From assembly GCA_025403435.1 (NCBI GenBank), contig CM046354.1:16289836-16353835 (forward strand): a stretch of 64,000 nucleotides of DNA. Reading direction: 5' to 3'. Positions 22,880 through 34,744 of this stretch are shown piece after piece (positions within the stretch are counted from its first letter, which is position 1; each line of letters begins with the position of its first letter). The notes below the pieces were generated by a model. The model saw only the letters and a list, made by a program, of their open reading frames with translations, made no database searches and was not told the origin of the DNA. Position numbers and translations under genes: made by a program. Source of the DNA: Artocarpus heterophyllus (Eukaryota > Streptophyta > Magnoliopsida > Rosales > Moraceae).

Positions 22880-23319
22880 TGCCATGTGGCTTTCTTTTTT
22901 TTTTTTCATTTACTTGTTTTTTCTTTCATCATCTTTTTTTTTTCTTTTATCAATTCTCTCCCTTTTTTTCTTTATAAGATTATATCCCACTCTATCTTTA
23001 TTTTTCTTTTTTATCCTTATGATCTTATATGTATGTTAACATGCATCTATGAGTCTATTATAGATTATCACGCCTTAAAAAAAGATAACTGGAATATACA
23101 CGCACATGGTGCATGTTTCCAACTAGGATGGAATAAAAAGGCAAAGATGAGCTTGACAACAATGTCGTTTTTCCTCAAACAAAAACAAAAACAAAATATG
23201 CCTATGATGCTCGGGCCAAAAAAGGGAAAGAAGAGGAGGGGAGGGGAGGGGTGTCAGGTCATTATACACCCCAAAATGTCTAAAGAAGAGGGTTTTTTAA
23301 TTGCACATTAGACTATCTA
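22880..23319. other. Intergenic, no convincing gene
   Basis: A 149-codon open frame here is mostly poly-Phe/Leu/Ile from T-rich DNA and then poly-Lys from A-rich DNA. I do not accept it as a gene. Confidence 0.5.
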
Positions 23320-24110
23320 ATTCTACCCAGAGCAAAACATACAAAATGAAAAATAAACAAAAGCTTTTCAAAAATAAATAAATAAACAATAACACATACA
23401 AAATTTATAATAGTTCACCTTCTATATGAGAGAGAGCTATGTCCACTTTAATCTGTTGCAGAAATTCACTATAATGACGAAGAAACTTACATGAGAAAAA
23501 TTACACACACTCTCTCTAGAATTTTTTTTTCTCTCTTTTTCTATATTTATTGAGTTACACAAATAAGTGCTACTATGTCCTATTTATAGATTTGCAAGAA
23601 AAAATAACCCCAAAAAAGGACTTTCTCATGTCCAACCATGAACCCGCATTGTAGCGCCCACTTTCTGGCACTACAAAATGTGTTTTTACTATACTCTATT
23701 TTTTTGGCTTTCCATGCATGCGGCCGCGCCCTTGAGTTGGCGCCTCAGCGCGTGCTCTTGGCTAAAGAAGGCATGATGCTAACTTTTGGCTTTTGTTGGA
23801 CTCCTCCTTAATAAAATTTTAGTTAGGAGCTTCCAACCCTTATTCCAACTCCCACGGCAACCTTACCGGGATGGTTAATCCCCGTAATCCTCTACGTAGG
23901 GTGATAAGTCGTGGGGCGTAAATTAGGTTTCACATTTTTAACATTTTTAAGAAGTCCTATAACTTCCAGTCAACAAATTACGATGTCATCTTGCTAGCAT
24001 AACAGGCATTTTGAAGCCCCATTAACTGCTCGAGCAAGCTGGACCTAGTTGATTGGTCCTATTGGCCCTTCACCGGCAATTGGGAATCCGGTGTAGAAAA
24101 TTGGTGGGAA
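23320..24110 (-). mobile_element. Possible LTR remnant (minus strand)
   Basis: A minus-strand TATA motif (CTATAAATAGG, plus-strand near 23579-23589) and a GC-richer block around 23720-23770 resemble a plant LTR. The phrase GTTCACCTTCTATATGAGAG...CTATGTCCAC parallels the one in the 15035-15620 solo LTR. No target duplication or coding domain was found. Confidence 0.3.
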
Positions 24111-24780
24111 ACTGTTTGGATACAGAAAAATGAAAGACAAAAAATGATCTTGGCTCTGAGATGTAAAAACTACTTTCTTAATATGTTATTTGCCTCGCTA
24201 TAAAAGTTTGCCAATAGGTATGTTATGGTAAATTACTTCCCGGATAAAAGAAGTACATAAATTCAATGAGTAGCACTAATATCAAAACAAAGATTAAACT
24301 GACCTTAGACTCAAAAGATATTTATAGTTAAAAATCTTTCTTTTCTTTCTCTTTTCAAGGGAAAAAAAAATACATCTTTTCATTAGGGGTTATGAAAGGA
24401 TACACTTGTTATAACATATACACATGTTAACTACTATTCATTTAATATTGATCTTTAGATTATAACAACTTGGTTTAGATTAAATATGATTGCTGGATCC
24501 TAGTTGAACGAATCAACGATCCAGATTAAATCTAGAAAACTACCACAAGTAAAAAGAATACACCTTAGCTCCTTGTGACTTTGTATACTTGCAAAATGTA
24601 CCCCTAAAAATGCCAAAAGCAGCCTAAACAACTAGCTGTGAGTGCGTTTGGCACATACTAGTAGCATACACTTATTACACAAGTATCTTGTTGTCGCAAC
24701 AATTTTCAAATAATGTTGAACTTTTGGTTTTCAACTTTCTATAAATAATACAGCCTCTTCAATAAATTCCACTGTGCCAG
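24111..24780. other. Intergenic, no gene seen
   Basis: AT-rich sequence without a recognisable coding region or repeat structure. Confidence 0.4.
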
Positions 24781-25030
24781 GGCGGCAACTTTAGGAATCC
24801 TAAGGTTGTTATAGGGTGGTGAAGTTGCAGCAAAAGATGGAGATGATTTGGGTAGGGAAGAGGTAGAACAGAGAAATATTCTACCGCCGATGTTTCTGGT
24901 GATTATTCTGGAGAACTGGCGCTAGTGCTGGTGGCGGGTGGCTTCAGGGAAGAAGTGGCCATCATAACTAAGGTACGCTTAGGCCAGTGAGGTGATAAAA
25001 GCCTCGTTTGGCTGCGTGCATCATGTTTTA
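24781..25030 (+). pseudogene. Eroded relic of the 'LSLCDLP' gene family (copy 3)
   Basis: Nucleotide similarity to the 3' part of the 30112-30852 gene is seen in order: GAAGTTGCAGC then AGATGGAG (24825-24845; 30638-30660 in the intact gene), GGAAGAGG, CCGATGTTTC, and finally ACTAAGG...GTTTGGCTGC against ACTAAGG...TTTGGTTCAC. Frame is not maintained and the acidic 5' half is missing. I infer a dead, truncated family member lying between copies 2 and 4. The similarity was judged by eye and is weak in places. Confidence 0.5.
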
Positions 25031-25512
25031 AAGAGAGGATTAATAAAAATATTTAACATATATTTGTCCTTCAACATTTCATAATTGACAAGTCACAACT
25101 TAAATTTATAATTGTGATAAATTTCTTAAAATTTTATAAAATACCACAGGATGTCCCAAATTAACGACCATTGTTTAAGTTTATAGCAGGCTCAGCCTCT
25201 AGACCATTGAGGCAATTGCCTAATATCTCACTTCAAAACAAGGCCATCAATTTTTTTTTTTTTCCTTTCTAGTTATTTTCATTTTAATATTTTTTATTCA
25301 ATTTTCATAAAAATAAGAAAATGACTAACTAAAAAATTTAGATAATGGGAACCACAATATGATTTAATGCTTTAATGAACTTTTAAGAGTTTTTGAATAT
25401 CAAATACTAACTATTTTTTTCTTTTATTAAATATTTTAATAGCGCTCCATTCAAGTAAGGAATGTGAAAATAGTTGTAGATTTTCATGCAGTGGTAACGG
25501 TATGAATTTATT
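25031..25512. other. Intergenic, no gene seen
   Basis: AT-rich sequence with poly-T near 25251. No coding or RNA gene signal. Confidence 0.4.
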
Positions 25513-25671
25513 CGGTAAGGTGATAGAAACTATTGGTTAGAACTGTTTTTACTGGAGCATATAAGAGCTTTACACTGTAGTAATTTTTTTTCTTTTTAAC
25601 ATAATATTTTAGAGTTTTACACTATTCATACCTGAGATAATGGTCCAGACTGCCCTATGCCAAACGCCCTA
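25513..25671 (+). mobile_element. MITE, family A (copy A3, diverged)
   Basis: Contains ACTGGAGCATATAAGAGCTTTACACTGTAG and ATTCATACCTGAGAT, ending GCCAAACGCCCTA. It has the same order as 6621-6792 but more substitutions. Boundaries are approximate on the left. Confidence 0.55.
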
Positions 25672-27290
25672 TTATTCTTTTGAAACTGCCCTGAAAAATT
25701 TTTTTGCTTAAGACCTCCAAAATACTTGAGATGATAACGTGAAAATTAGGTCTCATACCACTTCTTTAATACTATTTATGTTTTATATAACTTTTTTTAA
25801 AACTTTTGATTCATATAACCTTTTATATACAATATATTCAAATTACCTTTACAAAAAATCTCATCACCTACCTCTTCCTCTCTCTCTTCTCTTACTCTAT
25901 GTTTCACACTCCCTCTCTACCCCCATGTCTCTCTCTCATCTCTCTTTCTATTTTCTAAAAGTGGTATGTTTTGAATTTTTTTTTTTTATACAAGTAGTAG
26001 TGGTACTATAGAAGTAATATTATCAAATTCACCTTTAAAATTTAGATGAAAATACTCTCACATGTTTCAAACGATAATGACGGAGTCTCTTTTCAACTTT
26101 TACCTTTGTTTGTTAGAATTAGACTATTATTAAACTACTACAATTAACAGCTTTTATAAGTGGAGAGTTTCTAACTGAACGACCTCATCATGTATAATAA
26201 TAACATAAGAAAGGAAGGAGTGAGATTAGAGACGGAGCTAAAAAAATTAGTGAAGAGGGGTAGAGGAGGGAAAAATAGAAAAATTAAAAATTTTAGAGAA
26301 GATGGAATAAAATTTTTTTGAAGGGTTAAATATAATTTTAAGAGAAGTAAAACACTAGTTTATTATATTTCATATATAAATTTAAAAGAGAACAAAAATT
26401 CAAGGCGCTACCATTCATCCTAGTTCGTGAGTGACTCCGCCCCTAAGTAAGATGTTGAATTAGTATCACTAAATACATGACAAATCTTTACTCTTAAAAA
26501 AGATAATAAGTTAGACACATCTAAGAGTAGAACACCAAACTCATTACAATAAAATTTACGTACTAGTCTTTAGAGCTTTTTAAATTTTTACTTCCTCATT
26601 TTTGGTGTACTCTATACAAAAAAAAAAAAATCAGGAGGCAATAAATCACAATTAAAAAGATTAGGATTAAATTGTCTCTTCAAGTCAATGTTAACGGCTG
26701 AAAGCCTTAAAAATCCTTAATATGATTGATCTTTTGCTCATGGGTTTGTATTTTTGATATTGATGTGTGAAGATTAATTTTCTTCTTTTTTCTAATTTTT
26801 TTTTCTTCTATTCATAAATACGTGATTTAAGGTCTAGAGGGCACAGTCTACGTCTTGTCTTGTCTTTTTTTGATTCTTAATTTCATTTTTCTGCTGAAAA
26901 AGAAGATGCCTACGGACTGCATTAACATAGTGGTTTCACGGTCACGTTGTATTTTAATACCGAAATGAATGTGCTCGAAGAAAATCACATCTCAAGATTG
27001 TTGGTACGAAATTATGCACCTGCAAATTGAATTACTTAATCGAATTTAATTTTGATAAGGAAATTGAAAGGATTACAATAAAGATTGCGAGGAAAATGGT
27101 CACACTTTGCTAATAGAAAGGAAAAAAAAAAACGCGTGATGGTCAAATTTCCTATCCTTTGACACTGTACCATATTAATTAAGAAATAGATTACAATATT
27201 GACTCTAAATAGCCGAAGAAGACAAAAGAACAAAAGAAGAGAGAGAGAGGAGATAATTGGTTAATGAGTTGCTCGTCTTTACTAATTAAT
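25672..27290. other. Intergenic, no gene seen
   Basis: AT-rich, with CT-rich patches (25880-25960). A segment at about 26230-26447 has GACGGAGCT at one end and the partly complementary GACTCCGCCCC at the other and may be another foldback remnant, but the pairing is short. No gene is supported. Confidence 0.4.
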
Positions 27291-27456
27291 AGGGTGTTTG
27301 AAAGAGTGGTGGGAACCACTTTTATTGTAGCATGTGAGAGTTTTATATTGTTGCATATTTTTTTTTATTGTTACTGTAGCATATGAGAGCTTTACACTGT
27401 TCATAACTGAGATTGTATTGGGAACTGAGTGGTCCCACCACTGCCAAACACCCCCT
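27291..27456 (+). mobile_element. MITE, family A (copy A4)
   Basis: Ends AGGGTGTTTG and CCAAACACCC. Internally TTATTGTAGCATGTGAGAG, TTACTGTAGCATATGAGAGC and CTGTTCATAACTGAGAT match copy A1 closely, so A1 and A4 are among the younger copies. Confidence 0.75.
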
Positions 27457-28671
27457 AAGACACGTTTATATATAAGGTTGATCCTTTCTTCTTCTTTTTT
27501 CATATCTAATGACTTTTTATTCTAATAAAAAAGAGAATGAATTGTGTCCTCACGTTCCCGTATAGTATTTTGAGAGAAATCTATTGGAAGTAAAATAGCA
27601 ATTAAACTTGGTTTATGTTTTCATCTACTAGCATTCAAAATCTAAGTTCAGTGTGTAAACCATATCCAGCAGGCCTATTGAAAGATATAATTGCAACCTT
27701 TTTAAAATAAAGAAATCGATCCTTATATAATAAGAGAGAGTCCTGATAGATCATCCTTGACTAGGTCATATCAAACTTAAACTTGCAACAATATGTTCCC
27801 ATATGATGCTTGCATTTTCAAAAGTATAGCAAGTGATACAAAACTTGGAATGAACTATAAAATATATACGTGCAACATGTACATTATATACGTTCTTTAC
27901 CTTTCCTTCTTAATATATATGATGGTGAAAGTTTAATCCACTTTCATTCCCGACTTATAACTTACGAATAGCATGAAATAATTAAGGGCAAGCACCAATT
28001 CTTTCTAATTAAGGGCGAAACTAGAGTATAGCTAATGTACACAATGATACTGCCTGCGCAATTTGGTTATGATAAAAAGAATTTAATCTAGTAATATTGT
28101 GCAATTATACACGCTAATTATGTATTTGATAATTTTGATATAATTATGATGCAAAGTGATTTTTTTTCCTCCTTTCTTTGGTGAACACTTATGCGTACAA
28201 AATACCACCTTTAATATTCCCCAACATTTTTCTTTCAAAAAATTATAAAAATAATAGTTTTTTTAAAAAAAATTGTAACAAATGACGAGGTTTGAAATTA
28301 ATTATAGTAAACAATAATTTCTGTACTGTACTGAAGAAAAAATTTAAAAATGGAGTAAACGACTATAATTGAATACATATGAGGAGAACAACAACAACAA
28401 CGGGACAATTCTGAGGAGAAAAAGCTGCTAGGGCATCAACCTTTATTCCTCACAAAATGTGTTATTTTCTTTGTTCTTGCTCTTTTTTTAAAAAAATTTA
28501 TTTATTGCCACTTACAAAAGGCTCGCTCTGCTATTTATGGCAAACCATATAATATATTGTATTAATTAGAAATTATATGGCTTTAGTTACAAGTTATGAA
28601 ATTTAAGTCGCAAAGTGTAAAGAATTTTTAAAGTTTAAACGGCAAAATGCGAATAACTCATAATGTGTTTG
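27457..28671. other. Intergenic, no gene seen
   Basis: AT-rich sequence without coding signal; contains a short (CAA)n patch near 28389. Confidence 0.4.
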
Positions 28672-28824
28672 ACAATACAGTTAGAACTAAAAGTTATAAC
28701 GAATTTACTATAGCATATGAGAGTTTTACACTACAACTTACTTTTACTTTATACTATAGAATATAAGACCTCTACACTATGGCAATTGAAAACTATATAG
28801 TTGGAATGACGTTATCAAACAAGA
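28672..28824 (+). mobile_element. MITE, family B (copy B2)
   Basis: Begins AATGTGTTTGACAATACAG and ends TTATCAAACAAGACC, with GTTAGAACTAAAA, ACTATAGCATATGAGAG and CTACACTATGGCAATT inside. Layout matches 13482-13644. Confidence 0.55.
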
Positions 28825-28863
28825 CCTCAAAAATTCAGGGTCACAAATAAGTGTGTGTGTGTA

Positions 28864-29665
28864 TGGGAGTGGAGATGGTTTGGAGGTCCGGATCGTCCAA
28901 ACAACGTAACATTTTTTATTGAATAATAACAATATGTTATATTAAATATAGCATCAAACTTTGATTATCTAATGTTGTTGTATATTTTGTTCTAAAAGAG
29001 GATATATACAATATTCTTAATGTGGAGACACCAAATTAAAAAAATAAAGATTTAAAACAGCTATGTTTTTTTTTTAGAAACACTGCGGCTTTATTTGAGA
29101 ACCATAGTTTGGACCGAAAAATTCAGTATAAACACAAACCGGTGTTTGACAACATTAAAAGAAAAAACAGTTTGAACAATTAGTTTAAATTATTTAATTG
29201 ATGTTCGGATAGATGCTCAAAACATTTCAAAGTTCAAATAAAAACATTTTGAGATTTTTAAACTTGAGTTACAAGAGTGAAAAAGAAAAAAGTAAATAGT
29301 GTTGATTTTTACTGTTACAAATGAGTTTAAATTAAGAATTTCAATTTGGACTTATTGTTTGAATTTATTTTTTCTTTTAATGTTGTCAAACACCATTTTT
29401 TATTTAAAAAAAAAATTTGGTCTAAATTATGGTTTTCAAATGAAGTCGTAACGTTTCTTTAAAAAATATAGCTATTTTGAATTTTTTACATTTTTTTTTA
29501 AATTTGATGTCTTTATATTAAAAATATGATATATATACTTTTTTATAATAAAACATATGATAATATTGAATAATCAAAACCTGAAGTTATATTTAATATA
29601 ACACATTGTTCTTATCGTGTTAAAAAATGTCATCTTGTCCGGGCTCCCGACCATATCCACTCCCA
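28864..29665. mobile_element. Foldback (long inverted repeat) element, 802 bp
   Basis: Left arm 28864-29140 and right arm 29395-29665 are imperfect reverse complements: for example TGGGAGTGG against CCACTCCCA at the ends, GTTATATTAAATATA on both sides, and CCATAGTTTGGACC against GGTCTAAATTATGG. The centre (29141-29394, 254 bp) is itself bounded by a perfect 27-bp inverted repeat (29141-29167 and 29368-29394; outer bases GGTGTTTGACAAC). Non-coding. It ends about 450 bp upstream of the 30112 gene. Confidence 0.85.
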
Positions 29666-30111
29666 CTGGTGTGCGCGTGTGTGTATATATATATATATAT
29701 ATATTTGCAAAAACAAAAAGATATATTCCCATATTTTCAAGCTTACTTTTACTCCATCACTTCTCACCCTTTAAGGCTCCATTTTTCCAAAATACGATCG
29801 GATCTCTATCCAAAAGTACCTGTTTCATATGCCTTATCATAAATGCAACTGATCTCTCTCTCCTCGACGCCCATGTCAACAATAACCAAGAGTACCATAC
29901 GTTGCAATCCCAATCCTAACTCCTCCTTTATGATCTTAAACGCGTTCTAGGACTTTTGTCTGATCTAACTATTGAAAAACTACACACCAACCACATATAT
30001 ATACAACTCCATACGCCAACTTCCTTTTCGCAAATATTTTCTTTACCCTTCTCTCCAAACTGGCATCTTCTACTACTACAATCCTCACAATTTTCTTTCC
30101 CCTTCTAAACC
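29666..30111 (+). promoter_or_regulatory. Putative promoter and leader of the 30112 gene
   Basis: A (TA)n run at about 29684-29705 is followed, 110-120 bp before the ATG, by a TATA-like ACATATATATACAAC (29991-30005) and a CT-rich leader. The ATG context AACCATGGC is strong. The transcription start is not determined. Confidence 0.35.
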
Positions 30112-30852
30112 ATGGCTTGCAACGAGAAGATCACCAACCCCCAATATTACCTTGATTATCACCAAGAACCAGAAGAAGACGTGCTTTCTTTTTGCGACCT
30201 TCCAATTTTGAACAATGTCAAAAGCACAGAACAAAACAAAAGCACTCCAAGTCCCACGTCGGAAGATGATGAAGATGAAGATCTCTTTGAGTTTTTAATT
30301 AGTCCGCAAGCCGAGCCCGCTGCGCCAACCATCGTTTTCTGCGGAAAGCCCATAGGACCTGCGAAACAGCCAAGCGAGTTTCCGAAACAACCGAGAAACG
30401 GCCTCTTCAATATTCGGAAAGAGTCCTTCAAGAAATGCCTTTCCTACAACTCCCCCAGGTCCGACACCGTTTCCGGGAAAAAACTGGCATCCCCTCGTGG
30501 TGCAAACCATTCGAGCTTGTTTCGGTTTGGCAGTGCCCCCAAGAAGGGGGCGAGTTCACCGGCAACCGCTAGTTACCGTTACAGCAGGAACGGCAATGGT
30601 GGCTCTTGGAAGCATAAGGTGACAATTGGATTGGTCATGAAGTTGCAGCCGGAGATGGAGCTGAGTGAAATACGGAAGAGGCAAAGGCGGCGGAGTCCAG
30701 CACCGATGTTTCCCGCAACCGGCGGTGCTCCTGAAGAGATCAGGGCAAGAAGGCGGTGGGGAATACTCAGGCCCATGTCGTGTAGGGCCTACTTTATGAG
30801 CGCGTTGACTAAGGCCTTATTTGGTTCACTTGGTTGCCTTTCACACGCGTGA
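30112..30852 (+). CDS. Intronless 246-residue protein of the 'LSLCDLP' family (copy 4)
   Basis: A single open frame starting at ATG in a good initiation context (AACCATGGC). Blocks in order: YHQEPEEDVLSFCDLPIL (about residues 19-36), an acidic SEDDEDEDLFEF segment (about 51-62), IVFCGKPIGP (about 74-83), a Ser/Arg-rich middle, KVTIGLVMKLQPEMELSEIRKRQRRR (about 166-191), PAPMFPATGG, and ALTKALFGSLGCL near the C-terminus. These align with the 5651-6391 product in order and spacing, so the two are diverged paralogues of equal length. The basic RKRQRRR stretch could serve nuclear targeting (inference). No enzymatic motif, signal peptide or membrane helix is seen, and the function is unknown to me. 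Confidence 0.85.
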   Translation: MACNEKITNPQYYLDYHQEPEEDVLSFCDLPILNNVKSTEQNKSTPSPTSEDDEDEDLFEFLISPQAEPAAPTIVFCGKPIGPAKQPSEFPKQPRNGLFNIRKESFKKCLSYNSPRSDTVSGKKLASPRGANHSSLFRFGSAPKKGASSPATASYRYSRNGNGGSWKHKVTIGLVMKLQPEMELSEIRKRQRRRSPAPMFPATGGAPEEIRARRRWGILRPMSCRAYFMSALTKALFGSLGCLSHA

Positions 30853-31438
30853 GGGTGGGACAGCGGACTAATGTTGGAAGCGCACCGCTGCTGTTAAACA
30901 TTATATTTTATAAAATTCATCTTTTATTAATTATTATTATTATTATTATTATTAAGTACAATATCACTGGTGTTTTGTGAGAACGTGTGCTTTTGGAATG
31001 AGTTTGTTTTAATTTATTTTCGTCTCTTACAAATGTTTTCAATATTGGACGTTTTACTTGTTTATTTGTGTCTACTTTTATGAGTTGCCTACTTTTGTTT
31101 TCTTTTTTATCTTTAGACATAAAATATATGTTTGTATATGTGTATCTATGTGTAGTGTATTGAAGTCTCCCGTGGACGTCTTGTTTTGATGCCATATCGC
31201 GGATGATTAAACTATTTAAGAATAACCTTTTACGACAAAAGTTATTTAAGAGTTATCAGTTCAATTGTGTCTAATTTTGATGCCAAATTATCATTTTAGA
31301 GCATCTTAAATGCAACCCACAGTCCATACACACAATAAAGAGCAAGATGGGTGCTGAAATAAACGGTTGGTAGTTCAATGACAATGTTATTGATTTCTTG
31401 TACATCTGCAAAAAAATATTAATTAAAAAGGAAGGAAT
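30853..31438. other. 3' flank and intergenic sequence with a short (ATT)n run
   Basis: Contains (ATT)n at about 30931-30953. No gene is seen. Confidence 0.4.
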
Positions 31439-31834
31439 ATGTTAAAGATGAATTTAAGGTTCTTTCCTTTCATTCTCTGTAAATGTGAAATTCCATCCAA
31501 GTCTCTCTATCATACCTTTGTTGCTCCGACGACAAACTCAGCCACCACCAAATCCAGTCGCCTAAACATTCCACGACGGTTTTTGAATTTTCCCACCCTC
31601 TCTAGCTTGCAACCAACCAGCTTCCCCGCCCTTCGCCTGGATTGTGATGACATTCGTTCCTATGTTCACATCGCTCCTCGAGAGGCATCAAGTTCGATAG
31701 GTTTACAAAAAAGAAAAATAAGATCTTTGTGCCATCAATTGCGTTTCTGTATGCTTGTGATCATTCGAGGCATGGGAATGAAGATGAGGCCAGAAGAGCA
31801 TGTGCTTCCTGAATTTTTTTCTTTTGAAAAATAG
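31439..31834 (+). CDS. Hypothetical open frame of 131 codons, unrecognised
   Basis: Opens at ATG 31439 and is less AT-rich in its middle (31520-31700) than the flanks, with ordinary-looking codon composition there. I recognise no domain; the product has a hydrophobic N-terminus, a Ser/Pro-rich middle and a basic C-terminus. It could be a gene fragment captured by a transposon or a chance frame. No paralogue was noticed in the window. Confidence 0.2.
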   Translation: MLKMNLRFFPFILCKCEIPSKSLYHTFVAPTTNSATTKSSRLNIPRRFLNFPTLSSLQPTSFPALRLDCDDIRSYVHIAPREASSSIGLQKRKIRSLCHQLRFCMLVIIRGMGMKMRPEEHVLPEFFSFEK

Positions 31835-33602
31835 TTTGAAAATATGTAGATTATCTTAGATGTTTTATTTAGGCCCTTTTATTAACAAAAATTATTAATA
31901 TATCCTAATTTCTTTAGGAGAAAGGCCTGATTGATTATTTATTTGATTCATCAAATTGTAAACTAAAACTTAAGAAATTAATTGAATCAAATTTTTATTT
32001 GCTCCATTTAAGAGAAAAAAAGTTATAAAAGCCAAAAGGAATAAAAATTTAAAGACACAAAAGTCTATTATAAAATAAAAGAAAAAAGAGGAACAAATTA
32101 AAAAAAAATGTCGAGAGATCAAGAAAAATAGGATACATTTGCTGTGCAACTTTTCAACAAGCTACAATAATGTTTGTTTTCTTCACACTTTCATCATATA
32201 GTTTTAGTCCTAATAATTGATTTGATTATATCCGTTGTCTTTTTTTTTAAATTAGTTTTGCAACTAATCATTCCTTATTCGAAGAAACTTATATTCTTTT
32301 TTCCTAACATCTTATATATCCTTTTAAAAAAGAACGCATCTTTCTCCAATTGCATAAGATACAAGGATGTATATTTCTCTTTATAAATGCGTGTATATGA
32401 AAAACGCATACAAGTAGGGGTTTTTTATCCTTTCCAATTACATGTTCCTACATAAAGAGAGTAATTATTTTTACTTATTTTATTTTTCATTTCAAATCTT
32501 CTTGTTGAATTTTTTTGTGTCATCATTATTGACCAATTTGATAATTTTTTTTTTTTGTGAGGATTTATTCATATATATGAGATCCAAGTGCGTCTCATCT
32601 TATGGGGACCACTATGTAAGTGTAGCGAGGATAAATAAAGTTATTTGTTTTTTTTTTGTTTCGTTAACTCCATTTATATATTTATTTACTACGTCATGTA
32701 TTAGGCCAAATTTTCATTGATTGATGCCCCTCAAAATAAAATTTTGGATCCACCACTGAACGAAGGGGCAGACCCATGCGAGCTTCAAATGGCTCCACCT
32801 TTCTCGATTTTTGTCATTTCATGCAGAAACAACATGGGCATTTTTGCCTTCTCCAAATCTTCTTTAAAATGATCCATGTTAGGAAATGTGCTTATAAGAG
32901 TATTATTTTCTATCTTAATATTATATGGAATAAATTTTTAGGTATATATTTATATTAATTATGCATTTTACAGTTTGCCCACAGTAAATTTTATAAGGTT
33001 CCGTTACCATAATGCAAATTTTTTTTTTTTTTGCCTTTTTAAGGGGATAGTTCAATTATTTACTAGACAATCAAATAAGATAAACGTTAAATAGTGCAAT
33101 AATATGTACAAAAAATAAGTTAGGACAAAGATCAAGACCATGTATACTTTGTGGTCATACCGCCTAGTTTTCTATCCTCCTTGTAACACCTAAAATCTAA
33201 CCACTAGTTAACTTTTTTCCAAACAATGAAATATATATACCCAATAAATTCGCCAGAACGTTTGAATTTTTCGTGCATACAAAATGAATGGCCAAAAAAA
33301 TTCCAATTTTTACTTTTCCAAAAAAAAAATGTTTTAACATTTTCCCCTAAACTAGGAGTTTGGACATTCATCTCCATTCTGTATTCGGGGTGATTTATAG
33401 CTAGCCACACCTATATTTGATTTTGAAATATCGAGTTTTATTGTTTAAATAGAATATATAAGGAGAATAAGAAAAATGTTAAATGTTAGAGAACTAATTA
33501 AAATTCACAACAAGTATAAAGAAAATGTGTAATAAATGTCAAATTTTGCATAAATCAAATATCTTCTTCTCCCTCCTTTCCCGTCTCTCTGTTACTCACC
33601 TC
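31835..33602. other. Intergenic, no gene seen
   Basis: AT-rich sequence with T-rich chance frames. No coding, RNA or clear repeat structure. It ends at the copia 5' LTR. Confidence 0.4.
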
Positions 33603-34052
33603 TGTTTTATTAAATATTTTAATTGTGGTCTACGTGTTATATTCCTATTAATTGTTTTATTTATATAAAGAATAAATAATTATGGTTTAATAATTATTAG
33701 GTGTCAAAATTTTATTGGTCAAAAGGGAGAAATTTTTTATATACTACACACACATTGATGATAAGTGGGTTATAAAAGGATCTCAATAAAAACTGGTTCT
33801 CTCAACCTATTAACGATATTTTTCTCTCCATCAAGAAAAGTATTATATCAAACCTAAGAGGGATAAAGAGAGAAAAACGTAGTTTTTTTCAAAGGCTTCT
33901 TGTGGTCAATCATTCTCATTAAATCTTTATCATAGATTAAAGTATATTTTCTTTTTTAATTATTGTTATGTAAAAATTATATAGTTTAAAAATCTTGATA
34001 TTATGTCTATGTAATATTAAGGTTTAATTTACATAATTAAAAATTTTTTTCA
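33603..34052 (+). repeat. 5' LTR of the copia element
   Basis: Starts TGTTTTATTAAATATTT and has a TATA box TATAAAAGG at 33771-33779. It aligns along its length with 40742-41203. The right boundary is set by loss of similarity and a CA dinucleotide. Confidence 0.85.
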
Positions 34053-34744
34053 ATACGTCGCATCAAAACAATAGATTTAAGAACATATGATTTTCCATCA
34101 ATGTTTATTAGTCTTTATTTTTCCGCTGCAATAAACAGTTTGATCAAAATTTTATTATAAATCAGCGTTCTTATTATATAATCTGAATGAGTTCGTGTGT
34201 ATATAATAGAACTAAAAAATTCTGAACGTGACGTATATATATTGGATGTTATTGTGCTCTTTTCTTTTGCATTTATTTATTGGAACGAAGGCACTTATCA
34301 GTTTCGGCTTTTAATGAAGCTTTGCCGATTTCAAGAAGTCTCAGCAGGAGTTTTATGAGTTATTGATGATGAATAGTAATGATATGATGTATATATTGTT
34401 GAATGGTATCATCAAAGGTAATCAAACCCAGCTGCTTCCGTTTGATATTGAAAGTGTTTGCAGAAAAGTTGTGAAGCATTAATGATTCATTTGATTGATT
34501 GAAATAAAAAAATATATATATTGAAGCATTGAAAACATGTTATACGGTTGTATCATGATAGCGGGATTACATTGAGAACCTCAAGTGCTGCACATCTAAT
34601 CACCAAGTCAGTGGCTTGGCTTCAATCATGTTCAATCACGTTTTTATGTTGATAATGAGAAGTTCTGATTTTTCTTTGAAAAGTGTTCAATTACGTTCAT
34701 TTAAAAAAAATATCTTGTTAAAGAGGGGAATTGGGTGTTTATAA

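Noticed and set aside
22862..23311. 149-codon frame, hydrophobic then lysine-rich
   Set aside because: Composition follows T-rich then A-rich DNA. There is no recognisable domain, and it starts at the solo LTR border by chance.
26229..26447. Foldback element bounded by GACGGAGCT and GACTCCGCC
   Set aside because: Only about eight terminal bases pair and the interior does not; this is not enough to call an element.
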